Source: Strongylocentrotus droebachiensis | Lineage: Eukaryota; Echinodermata; Echinoidea; Camarodonta; Strongylocentrotidae | Assembly (NCBI GenBank): GCA_035222895.1 | Contig: JAVYIG010001816.1 | Span: 62,001 to 126,000, forward strand | DNA length: 64,000 nucleotides | Direction of reading: 5' to 3' | Shown here: positions 36,101 to 45,120 of the stretch, piece by piece | How positions within the stretch are numbered: the first letter of the stretch is position 1 | How the letters are laid out: each line of letters begins with the position of its first letter | Position numbers and translations under genes: made by a program | Notes under the pieces: model-generated | What the model was told of the DNA's origin: nothing | The model's database searches: none | The model's input: the letters and a program-made list of their open reading frames with translations, nothing else

Positions 36101-38093
36101 TACAGCTTATTGTTCAGTGGTGTGAAACATTAAAAAAAATGCATGTGCTGGAACATTTCACTGATATGAAGCAAAATAGGACAGTTAATCCTGTACTAAC
36201 GAATGTCCTTCCTCCATGTGCACCTCCATCCCAAAATCGAATCAGTTCGTTGGCTTTGCAACTTGCAAGATACATGTACATGTCCCAAGTTTGGATGGTA
36301 ATCCGTCCATCGGTTCTAATGATTTCATTGAAATCTGGACATGTAGTAAAATAGTGTACAATTTTGTGGGCATAATTTGGTGGCTTAAGCGTCTGTAATT
36401 TTTCCATATTTAAAAATTATTTTCAGAAAAAGATTTTTTTAAATGAGAAAAAATGTACCCATGTTAAAAATTGTGCCCATTCGTGTACTACAGCGAGGTC
36501 ACTGCAATTTCGAAAACCACCACAGCCTCTTGGTTTTGAATTAGGCTATTAATATGGGCTAAAATGTGGGTCAACTGCCTTTTAGTTATGACAAGGAATA
36601 TCGCAATAGCACATAATTAATAGCCCCATTTAAAACCAAGAGGATGTAGAGTCTATGCTCTGTAAAACAAAGTTAGGCAGATGTTACTGGGCAAATCAAA
36701 GTTTGGCGCGCTTTTGTCAAATAATTTCTCCCAACCATTTACTGTATGAAGTTACCTAATAAAAGGTCAGAAATAAGTTGGGTAGGTGTTACTTGGTAAA
36801 ACTGATGTTGGGCAAATTTTGTCCAACAATTGGGTTATTTTCTACCAACCATGTAGTTACCGATGAAATAATTGGGTAATATTTTTGGGCAAATTAAAGT
36901 TGGTCATTTTTGTCCAATAATTGGGTTATTTTCTACCAACCATGTTACTGATGAAATAATTTGCCCAACTAGTGTCGAATATACTACACATTATGGTGAG
37001 AATTGGGTGAATTTCCTATTGGGGTAAATTTTGTTGGTTAAAAGTTGGGTATTTTCTTTTCATCCAACACTGGGTAAATCATGCAAAATCTTTAATTTAC
37101 CCAATAGTTAGTCGGACACATAAGTGCCCTCATGTTGGGTAAAAATTGGGCACTTGCCCAACATTTTTTTAGAGTGTTTGGATTTCAAAGTCCTGTAGAA
37201 AATGAAAGGGCAAAATCCTTAACATGGCAATGGGCAAGACAAATTGTCTCACTTTTTGAAATCTAGACTTCTAGATCTACAGGAAAATGAAAGATGATCT
37301 TCCACAAAATAATGTTCATAAAATTGTACATTATTTGACAACTTCAATTTTCTGATGAATCATTCATTTCAGTGTTGATTATTAAATATAAGTAGGCCTA
37401 GATCTAGATCTAGACCTAGACTAGATCTAGTATAGTAATACCAATTTCAGATAACAGAGATAATTGTTCAAAATTACACCAGTCCCACGTACTGTATTAC
37501 TATCTGGGTACACACCTACAAGTATGTGGTCCAATGTATTGGACCCACAGAACTCTTAAATACGTATTAAAGAGTTCTGTGATTGGACCCCATACAACCC
37601 ATGATCCATAGAAAATGGAGGGTATTGTGTTATGTATGTATTGTAGCAGGTTTTGGCCTTTGGGTTTTGTAAAATCTTGAACAAAATATTTTTAAATATT
37701 CATTTGTGATCTAAAATTCATGGAAACAGTACAATTTGAATTTGATATCTAGACCTATATCAATCAAATATTAGTTTGGATTAGTAACACATGCATTAAA
37801 AGAGCAAATTTGAGGCAAAGTTTAATAGACCAATTGAATTGAAGCGTATTCATTAACCATTGCTGAGGCATATAGAACTAGTCTACATGTTGCCCATGTG
37901 TTATGGATATGGGAACAAGTCTACAGCAAGTACCTGTTGATCATGTTCTAAACTTCTAATCTCAATAAGATGTGAACGTACCTTCTAGTATCTTTAACAC
38001 TGACGGACATCCCCACCTTTGAACGATTTTGGTGAGAGGGTCTATGAACCCATCTTCACTTGAACTATCTCCGCAGCAGTTGTCGAGCTCCAT
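27187..38093 (-). CDS. SAM-domain protein, SAMD3-like, nine exons (~539 aa, one frameshift)
   Basis: Exons on the minus strand: 38093-37982, 35183-35074, 31753-31526, 31000-30770, 29886-29751, 29564-29363, 29058-28893, 28330-28212, 27501-27187. All have GT/AG borders and matching phases. Lengths total 1619 nt, one short of 540 codons. Residues ~17-72 form a sterile-alpha-motif-like domain (RWGCPSVLKIL at 26-36; FIPKIGPRLKF at 57-67; W71). Exon 3 is a Ser/Pro-rich linker ending in basic PPLKRVKKVHF. Later exons show MGRAALRNI, GRPATGYLEEHLRYVRKK, ILTTYPRLLD, FYMLPVLFRGRK and FKALYVMDIEYQP, the C-terminal layout I know from animal SAMD3-like proteins. Exon 6 breaks frame near 29470-29473 (one base missing), so this copy is probably inactive unless the base is an assembly error. 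The start is the first ATG, 46 bp below a TATA-like box. Function is unknown; DNA or transposase binding at the ends is inference. Confidence 0.8.
32490..35060 (-). CDS. tnp2-like DDE transposase with two C2H2 fingers (856 aa, intact)
   Basis: A single uninterrupted exon inside intron 2 of the SAM gene. Two C2H2 zinc fingers lie at C12-C15-H28-H34 and C46-C51-H64-H69. The RNase-H-like core shows YNDEFETANPLGSKRGKHK (D326), VGDNLGIHAMLGC (D420) followed by a C430/C433/C440/C443 cluster, PDVMHDFTEGVLP (D501, H504) and LRFEAMHRPFK (E670). These match the order of the plant CACTA Tnp2 blocks (NPF...NLPP; ADLPA...C..C; D.MHN.FLG; PFER...LK), so D326, D420 and E670 are proposed catalytic residues. 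It should cut and join the transposon ends in the nucleus. The start could be the ATG at 35060 or the one at 35042. Upstream exon usage is unknown, and alternative splicing of the shared transcript is possible. Confidence 0.85.
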   Translation of the reverse strand: MAQYLTMDSYRCFQCLDLIRGDISCLFHHLKYTHTTTRGKNVSITCMQGACRLTFRTLSGYRKHLISKHAARIKTSSTTTKAVPDHQSETCYEGSVLGKNNNTEGNLEQLHQEKALFVGESSEQEDVSFETQTERLPDIAAKFVAELRARTNVPASHTNKVIQTAQDLVISVLQTVQQDVMDILSEPQYAANSELRSDIQDVFENSKNPFSELMSDTQQKKYFSEKGDFIQPCEVLLGTCLKPKIDQKTGDPLQSTQKETFPYIPLADTIKQYLERPGVMNAILSQKGSKDNDVLYSFKDGHYYKRQEATARQDCEFLVPLLLYNDEFETANPLGSKRGKHKVSAFYTSVLSLPRKYQARLENIMLTAMITSPLLSKYGISEVLKVIKDDLQQMWTDGLTIKCKEFEGRVKPYLFQVVGDNLGIHAMLGCTTCFRANYYCRFCRGHRSLLQKQPKEDAQYLRDEINYDTDLQKPLSESGLKHATVLNELPYYHSTQNLCPDVMHDFTEGVLPLEMHLVLSKLVQKGFITLDEVNSRISSFNFGFVDRKNRPSPIRQASLKNPYSASGQTSAQMTCLAYNIPLMLGDKIDEMCEEWELLLSIIDIFKIIMSPSISKSAIYVLKAMIDDHHRLFMQLFPEASLTPKQHFLVHYPRALKHLGPLTQYSALRFEAMHRPFKQIASVSCNYQNIVKTLANRYQMARCYRSVSNQSLDSQDINVSQQAAAMLGDLLDDEALCKKINCGRGTEVTVAGKVDIHGYEFRAGVDVLLYWTDDDGPTFGRVQHIVVVQEKLYLLLRLYQTLYFNRHVEAFAVQVGREESQAAVEWCDLFDHRPVNAVQSYSGRGRCLYIVVHHSFI
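36114..36407 (-). CDS. Candidate third ORF of the transposon (97 aa), unidentified
   Basis: Lies in intron 1 of the SAM gene on the same strand. It starts MEKLQTLKPPNYAHKIVHYF and includes RTDGRITIQTWDMYMYL and LIRFWDGGAHGG. Amino-acid composition and codon mix look more protein-like than neighbouring frames, but I know no family and see no good splice partners. It could be an alternative exon, captured host sequence or chance. Confidence 0.25.
   Translation of the reverse strand: MEKLQTLKPPNYAHKIVHYFTTCPDFNEIIRTDGRITIQTWDMYMYLASCKANELIRFWDGGAHGGRTFVSTGLTVLFCFISVKCSSTCIFFNVSHH
36654..37177. mobile_element. Nested non-autonomous relative (~0.5 kb) of the large transposon
   Basis: The right end reads TGCCCAACATTTTTTTAGAGTGT, i.e. 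complement ACACTCTAAAAAAATGTTGG, and the decayed left end is TGCTCTGTAAAACAAAGTTAGG. The interior is filled with GTTGGGTA, TTGGGCAAA and TTGCCCAACT words in both directions and has no ORF. It sits inside intron 1 of the SAM gene, so it is a small member of the same family inserted into the big one, or a rearranged end. No target duplication was found. Confidence 0.55.
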
Positions 38094-38138
38094 TTTTAGA
38101 CCCTCAGGCTCTAGCATGCAAGACTCCGATATGATGCG

Positions 38139-38144
38139 TATATA
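38139..38144 (-). promoter_or_regulatory. TATA-like box for the SAM-domain gene (candidate)
   Basis: TATATA on the minus strand, 46 bp above the proposed ATG (38093). It would give a very short 5' leader. An (ACGT)n run at 38144-38160 and a GC-rich stretch (38190-38310) lie just upstream. This is placement only, with no other promoter evidence. Confidence 0.3.
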
Positions 38145-38670
38145 CGTACGTACGTACGTACAGGCTGCTAGTTACGTTGGTGTATCATATAGCTCGAGCT
38201 CCCGTGCCGGGACGGCCGCGCCGGCTATACCGAGTAAATAGAAATAGTACTGCGCATGGCATGCTGATCGCGAGCGACCAGGCCATGTGCGCGCTACCCC
38301 AAGACCAATACCAGGCAAACTTTACCCAAGTCTGGTTAAACGTAAGTCTAGTCCCCATCGAAGGTTTCCACTGCCATTTACGCATGCGCGTAATTGACGA
38401 TGATAGCGTGTACGTTCCATGATCATTACTTACGTAGATTATGTAACTCTATAGGCCTACATGGTTAAGATGGCTCAGTTTTCACAAAAGATAAATCTTG
38501 GACTCTTTCAGCATCAAACTCGCACAAATTCATCGTCGCTTCAACACTCTGTTATTATAATTTTAAAATAGAAGTAAATGGTTACAATTACAGGAGAGAT
38601 AATTTCAATTTTTCATAGCAATATTTACACAGCATATTGTGAGCTAAAGAAAATTGAGCTAAATATATTT

Positions 38671-39365
38671 GGTAAAAGGCGGTGGTCAATTACTACCCTA
38701 TATAAGCAAACAAAAAAAGGCGCAAAGTGAAATTGGGTAAGTGGTGATGGGTAATTATTACTCAGCATATGAGCAAACACAAATATGGGCAAAATAAATT
38801 GGGTAAGGGGCGGTGGTCAAATAGTACTCAATGTATGAGCAAACAAAAATTGAGCAAAGTAAAATCGGGTAAGTGGTGATGGGTAATTATTACTCAGCAT
38901 ATGAGCAAACAAAAATTTGGGCAAAGTAAAATTGGGTAAGAGGCGGTGGTCATTTATTACCCAATATATGAGCAAACAAAAATTTGAGCAAAGTAAAATT
39001 GGGTAAGTGGTGATGGGTAAATATTACTCAGCATATGAGCAAACACAAATTTGAGCAAAGTAAAATTGGGTAAGAGGCGGTGGTCAATTATTACCCAATT
39101 ATGCGCAAACACAATTTGAGCAAAGTAAAATTGGGTAAGTGGTGATGGGTAATTATTACTCAGCATATGAGCAAACAAAAATTTGGGCAAAGTAAAATTG
39201 GGTAAGAGGCGGTGGTCATTTATTACCCAATATATGAGCAAACAAAAATTTGAGCAAAGTAAAATTGGGTAAGAGGCGGTGGTCAATTATTACCCAAATA
39301 TGAGCAAACAAAATTTGAGCAAAGTCAAATTGGGTAAGTGGTGATGAGTAATATTCCTCAGCATC
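38671..39365 (-). repeat. Right subterminal array: ~66-bp units in alternating A/B types
   Basis: About eleven units alternate between A (GGGTAAGTGGTGATGGGTAA...ACTCAGCATATGAGCAAAC) and B (GGGTAAGAGGCGGTGGTCAA...ACCCAATATATGAGCAAAC), separated by AAATTTGAGCAAAGTAAAAT. This gives a higher-order dimer of roughly 133 bp. The array is unrelated in overall sequence to the 67-bp array at the left end but shares the GGGTAA/GGGCAAA core and almost the same period. Confidence 0.9.
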
Positions 39366-39897
39366 TAACAATTACCCAACTACTTGGTAAATTGATCTCA
39401 ACTCCTTGGAACGATGTTGTTGCTAAATGTATAATAATTGGGTAAATATAATGCCCTGAAACAGATTGGCATAAAAATTACCCAACTTTGGAAACGATTT
39501 CTCGACCAACCATCAGTTGCCCAACGAAATTTACCCAACTCGCAGTGGGAATGTGCCAAAATTACACAACTACAGGCAAAAATTACTCAATCCTAATTTG
39601 CAAAATAATGTTGGTAAATTTCTAGGCGAATTTCTACCCAACCATCAGTTGCCCAACAAAATTTACCCAACTCGCAAAGGAAATGTGGCAAAATTACACA
39701 ACTACGGGGCAACTGGTTCCCAACCCTCATTTACCAATACTGTTGGTAAATATCCGCCCAATAATTAAGTAAAAATAATTGCCCAATATTGGTTAAAACA
39801 CTTAAATGCTTAAATGGGTAATAATAGCCCAGAATAACGAATTTTTTTAACCAACCAACAATTACCCAACTAAATTTACCCAACATTTTAAGAGTGT
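39366..39897. repeat. Right terminal region with scattered TTACCCAACT words and right TIR
   Basis: At least a dozen TACCCAAC, TGCCCAAC or TTGGGTAA words occur in both orientations. A local direct duplication (CAGTTGCCCAACRAAATTTA at about 39512 and 39645) is followed by the terminal ATTTTAAGAGTGT. Confidence 0.8.
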
Positions 39898-39904
39898 AGA
39901 CTAG

Positions 39905-40836
39905 AACTCTGACCGGGAAATGAAAATACATATAGTTTAATTTAAGTAACAATTGGATATTTTTTTGTTTTGTCCTGTTATTATCCAAAATTGACCCTCT
40001 CCCTTCCTCTCTCTTTATCTCTCTATCTATCTATCTATCTAGCTCTTGTCCTCCACTCCTCCCTACCCCCAAACCAAATATGTTCTCACTCCCTCCCCCG
40101 TCCCTCTCTCTGCCCCCCTCCCCTCCCCCACCGATCCAAATCGACACCAATCTCACTCTTTGGTGAGGATAATCTGAGGCGAAGTGTCTTTGAGCCGAGG
40201 ATTTCATTCAAGTCAAACATGGTCATGACGGTTGAAAGGGAATTGGAGATAAATGCGCAGAAATTCTGTGATGTAATATAGGCCTACATATAGATTGGGA
40301 GAGCGTCATTGAAGACGTTTCTGTTCTAGAGAAGCAAGTCCCCTGAGAGTTCCAAGATGGATGACCGAAATTTAGAGGAAGACCTTTAACATCAAAGACA
40401 ATAAAAAGGTGAAGGTTTCCGAATTTTCAACCATAGAGTATTGTGACTCCGACCGACATCATGTGCATGAGTACATTTATATGAATGTTCCACGTATTAT
40501 GCTCAAATATTGATAATGTTGTGATAACATATATTATATTGTTGGGAACTAAATCCATGAAAGAAAAATGAAATTATGTTAAAACTTACGTACAGTTTTA
40601 ATATCATGTCATACATCTTTTATGAGAATACTTCGAATAAAGTTGACGAACAGAGCCTCCTCTGAGCCCTCTCTTTGAATGGATATTAAAGATATGAAAA
40701 GTGAAAAATAATTTACGTGCTGGGCCAGGATGTATATATATTCCCACGTATACACCAGCATGTGAAACAAACAGAAAGCTACGCATACATATTTTGTATG
40801 AAGCTCGATGACAATGCAGTGCGCTGCGCTCCGGCG

Positions 40837-40901
<65 letters not shown>

Positions 40902-41932
40902 GATATATTCGATATGACTTTCCTATCAGATATTTCCACCAACTTGACCAAATCCATTGGAAAATACAGACGGAACACCTACATGTATTTATCAGATGTA
41001 TCTTTGATACAAGTCGAACACGAAAGTTAACGAGATTTATGCTAAATTTCCTCGCCTTTCTATCGGATATACAGATTATTTCTCAGTAATTTTCATTCAA
41101 GAAGTCAGTGTTTCCTTTTGTAGTAATTGTTTTTTGTGATATTAATTTAGTTAGTGAAACAGTAGTATAATTTATTTCACGTTATTTAGTAATCCCTCTC
41201 GATCTAGGTTTGATTATCTGTCAGATTCTTCAGGCCTGTCCGGTGAAACTTCAAATTCCAAAGACGAATTCTACAGACACAGGCATTAATAATTAAAATG
41301 TTTAACATAATAGTTAAAAAATAGTTAATATATATATATATAGGTAGGCGAGGTGTATATACATTTACTACCTTAATTTATACTATGCACTATCTTTCCC
41401 TTCATCTTAATTATTTTAAATTTGTGTATTTGTTTAGCAACATCAAATCATCACTACCTAAAGCAAACAAATTGCAAGCGCTATGTTAACACGATTATTA
41501 AAGCATCTTACCCTTTGCACCTTAATTGATCAAATTTCGACTAACGCCAATCACTTCCTAGAGAATTAGCCTTCTCTCCAATCCCAGCTTAACCTTTTGG
41601 TCGGCTAAATCATCCAATCGGTGACATGTTAATGCTCCATGCGAACATGAACCTGGGTATAGGACATTGAGTAATCCAGTGGTTTGTGAAGGAATTTGTT
41701 CTGAACTTCTATGTCACGGTTGGCCGACATAATGTTTGGTTTCCTTAAAGGTAAAGACCAGTTTTGGAAAGGCCTCCATTTCAAAAAATGAAATGGAAGC
41801 TCTTATTACCAATCATGTGAAAGATATGTTTTGACTAATACGTGATGATACAAATTTTCCCGGGAAACTGCCTACTAATAATTGATATATTTGGTAAATT
41901 ATTATATCTATCTGGACTGGATATATATATAG
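39905..41932. other. Flanking sequence with microsatellites, no gene recognised
   Basis: Contains (CTAT)n at 40020-40041, a pure (GA)n run at about 40843-40895 and a short (TA)n near 41330-41342. The remainder is AT-rich with no supportable exon. Confidence 0.5.
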
Positions 41933-42057
41933 GGTAGTCCCATATACATCTTTCTGTGTACATTGCTTGTAACTTTACCAAGACTGGGCCAAATTTCTTA
42001 TCATTTTGATGATTCCAGAACCTTGCAGTACACACAAATACTTATATGCTAGATGAT
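41933..42057 (+). repeat. Dispersed repeat A, left half (interrupted copy)
   Basis: GTAGTCCCATATACATCTTT through TATATGCTAGATGAT matches 49174-49300 and 60339-60458. The copy resumes at 48750 after the inserted hAT-like element. Its last eight bases, TAGATGAT, are repeated at 48750-48757. Confidence 0.85.
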
Positions 42058-42440
42058 CAGGCGGGTAGCCAGGGGGGGGGGGCGGTGGGGGCGGTCGCCC
42101 CCCCCCCCCCCCAAAAAAAAAAAAAAAACGCCGGCCAAAAAAAAGGAAGAGGACGTAGGAAGAAAAAGGGAAAAGGAGTCGAGAACGATACAACGAATCG
42201 TCTTCTTTCTCTAATAATTTGATAAAACGTCAAAGGGGGAAATTGAATTCAGACAAAGATTAAGAGTCGAGAACGGTACTTCGAGTCGTCTTCCTTCTCT
42301 AATAATGTAATGAAACTTCAAAGTTTCCGCGCTTTGCGCGGGAGGGGAGGAAACTGAATTCAGATAAGGGGTCAAGTCTGGGGTCAAGCTCAGATTTTAT
42401 GCTGGAAAATGGCGACAGCTCGGTGGTACTCTATACAAAT

Positions 42441-43110
42441 TTGACTGAGTTAATTTAGAGTTGAAATTTATGATGATCTTTGTCCTGACAACGGTTGATG
42501 CATGATAAACAAACAAAAAAACACAGACACGATATAGTAACTTTTCGATTGTTTAATATGTTTATCCTGCATAAGCCAAACTATTCACCACAACATTCAT
42601 GGTTCAATGTTTGATTGATGATGAACTTTTTTTTGGTATACTCTTGTGGTCTAAACTTTAAATAATTACATTTATTGTATTTTATATGACAAATATTAAC
42701 TACATCCGAAACAACATTTTCTTTATTAGCACACAATTATTATGAATGTATGTATGTGTATTAGAAATATTTTGTTTGACTGAGTTAATTTAGAGTTGAA
42801 ATTTATGATGATCTTTGTCCTGACAACGGTTGATGCATGATAAACAAACAAAAAAACACAGACACGATATAGTAACTTTTCGATTGTTTAATATGTTTAT
42901 CCTGCATAAGCCAAACTATTCACCACAACATTCATGGTTCAATGTTTGATTGATGATGAACTTTTTTTTGGTATACTCTTGTGGTCTAAACTTTAAATAA
43001 TTACATTTATTGTATTTTATATGACAAATATTAACTACATCCGAAACAACATTTTCTTTATTAGCACACAATTATTATGAGTGTATGTATGTGTATTAGA
43101 AATATTTTGT
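42441..43110 (+). repeat. Two tandem 335-bp units in the LINE leader
   Basis: TTGACTGAGTTAATTTAGAG starts at 42441 and at 42776. The two units are essentially identical over 335 bp, differing for example at TATGAATG/TATGAGTG. By position they resemble 5' UTR monomers that carry the promoter in some LINE families; that role is inference. Confidence 0.9.
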
Positions 43111-44084
43111 TTTGTTACTTTGTTACAATGATAAAATATGATATTTGAAGAGTCTACTGGTAACCATTTTGGTAACCATGTGAGCATTTTGTTTGAATTC
43201 TGACGTATCTAATGATGACACCATGTGTTCATATTTTATTTTGGTACTGTATTTGAATTAAATGATGCTCGACACAAGTCCTCATATAGTTATGATAGAA
43301 AATAAAATTATAACAAGTGTTGATTTGTAATATAGACCTATCAATGATATGCTCTATATGTGTATGTGTCGCAATGTCACTATGGTGTGAATATAATTAG
43401 TAATTATATAATTACATACAAAGTTAATGACAATTTGAAATGAAAGTGTATTTAATGACACATTATACATGTGGTGCCATCATGGAACTGGTCGATAAAA
43501 TTGGTCGACTATTGATATCATATTTATAAAATGATGGATTAGCAGTGATAACGATTAGCTTTATAAAACAAGGCTAACGTGATAGATTGTGATATCATGC
43601 ATATCACTATTTATCACGTTACTGAATATATTATTGGTTTGCATTTGTATTTGTACACTGACTATAATGTACCGGTGTGTTTGATTTTAAACACATGAAT
43701 GTTTATATTATGTTATGTGGTTTACCATTTTTATGCGTATGGTATACACTCATTATGTTCATACCCATATACTTGTTGAGTGTATAAGTCTGATTGTTAA
43801 TAAACATGATTTTTAGTATTCATGAAATATTTGATGAATCGAACTACACACACTGTAATATAAATATTATTTTACACTTGTAGGGTTGTCGGAATCACTG
43901 AAAATGCACATAAATGGAATTGTTGACGTGATTTTGTGTATAATTATACGCGTGCCGGTACACATGACCATTTTTTGTAATTTTGTTTGAACTTAGACAC
44001 ACGACCTACATGTTAATGAATTGAACTAGCCTTATTGTTGTAAACACGGCTCACTGGTCATTTTTTTCTTGTCCATGTCTGTAA

Positions 44085-44115
<31 letters not shown>

Positions 44116-45120
44116 GTCCCAGACACGGACGTACGGACTGCAAGCATGAAGACGATTAAACTGTGGAATTGCATTATATTACACTGCGACAGCTGTTGGT
44201 ATTGATCAACCCTCACTGTTAGAGACTGCATGGGTAGACACAATGGGGTTCGTCTTCGTGCTTGCAAAACCGTGCGCATACATTCTACCTCTTTATTTTT
44301 ACGCTACCTTGATTATATGCCTTTTATTCTGCTTTCATAAAACTCTTGTGATATTCAGTTACGTGTAATATCACTCCATAATGTATTCAAATTCAAATTA
44401 TATGACTTGTGTTCGAGCAACTGTACACATTTATATTATTCATTTTGTTGTAATTTGTATTCCGCTTGAACTCAGTTACTGGCATTCATGTACTTACTTA
44501 TACGAACTATGATAACATAATTTGTGTGGGTGGGTGCATGAGTGCTTGTTATTGTCAACACGGTTCACTGATTTTGTTTGTGTTTTATACCTACACTGTA
44601 CACATTATGTATGCATGCATGCATGCAAGGCACGCGTTGGGTTGCACACATGATATAACCGTTCAAATCCATTATATTCCAAGACCATTGCTCCATTACC
44701 TCTTTTGGAGACCTGGTAGGAACGATCCTGATGATCTTCATGTGTGCAACCCGACGCGTTTAAAGTTTTTGTTTGTTTTTTTCTACTTTGTTTTTAATTT
44801 TTTTTATTGTTGCTGTTATTTCAATATTTCGATGCTACTCTCTCACTCATGTAAAATCACTTTATGATGTAAAATTATAAGCCATATGCTCGTATTGTTC
44901 AGTTAATATAATATTTTGTCCTTAATTGTTTACTTTTGGATAAAATGCAAGAGACTTGCAAAATTTTTTGTTTTGTTTATTTTGGCGCTAAATATGTTGA
45001 AGAATTTATTCTTTCCTTTTTCTCTCCCCCTTCACTATTCTTCTTTCTATTGCACTCCACTAACTTGCACTCCGCGCAAAAGCCTCTCTCTTTCAAACAT
45101 TATATTAGGTTCACATTTAA

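Larger units (their letters stand above)
24721..39897 (-). mobile_element. ~15.2-kb EnSpm/CACTA-like DNA transposon with two nested genes
   Basis: The left end reads ACACTTAAAATAGTTGGGCA. The complement of the right end reads ACACTCTTAAAATGTTGGGT. Both are followed by subterminal arrays rich in TTGGGTAA/TTGCCCAA words (24721-25900 and 38671-39897). AGACTAC (24714-24720) and AGACTAG (39898-39904) flank it and may be the target duplication, although 2-4 bp is usual for CACTA elements. Both genes inside run on the minus strand: an intact tnp2-like transposase and a SAM-domain gene whose first exon lies near the right end and last exon near the left. The intact transposase suggests recent arrival. 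Superfamily placement rests on the transposase motifs, CACT-type ends and subterminal repeats together. Confidence 0.8.

Noticed and set aside
24721..37177. Right end of the large transposon placed at 37177
   Set aside because: SAM exon 1 (37982-38093) and a second terminal array lie beyond it, and the flanking AGACTA match supports 39897. 37177 is better read as the end of a nested small relative.
24721..39897. TTGGGTAA words as interstitial telomeric repeats
   Set aside because: They do not form head-to-tail TTAGGG-type arrays, occur in both orientations, and are tied to the transposon ends.
42441..43110. 335-bp direct repeats as LTRs
   Set aside because: The two copies are adjacent with nothing between them, and no gag/pol/integrase is present. 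They are leader units of the LINE.
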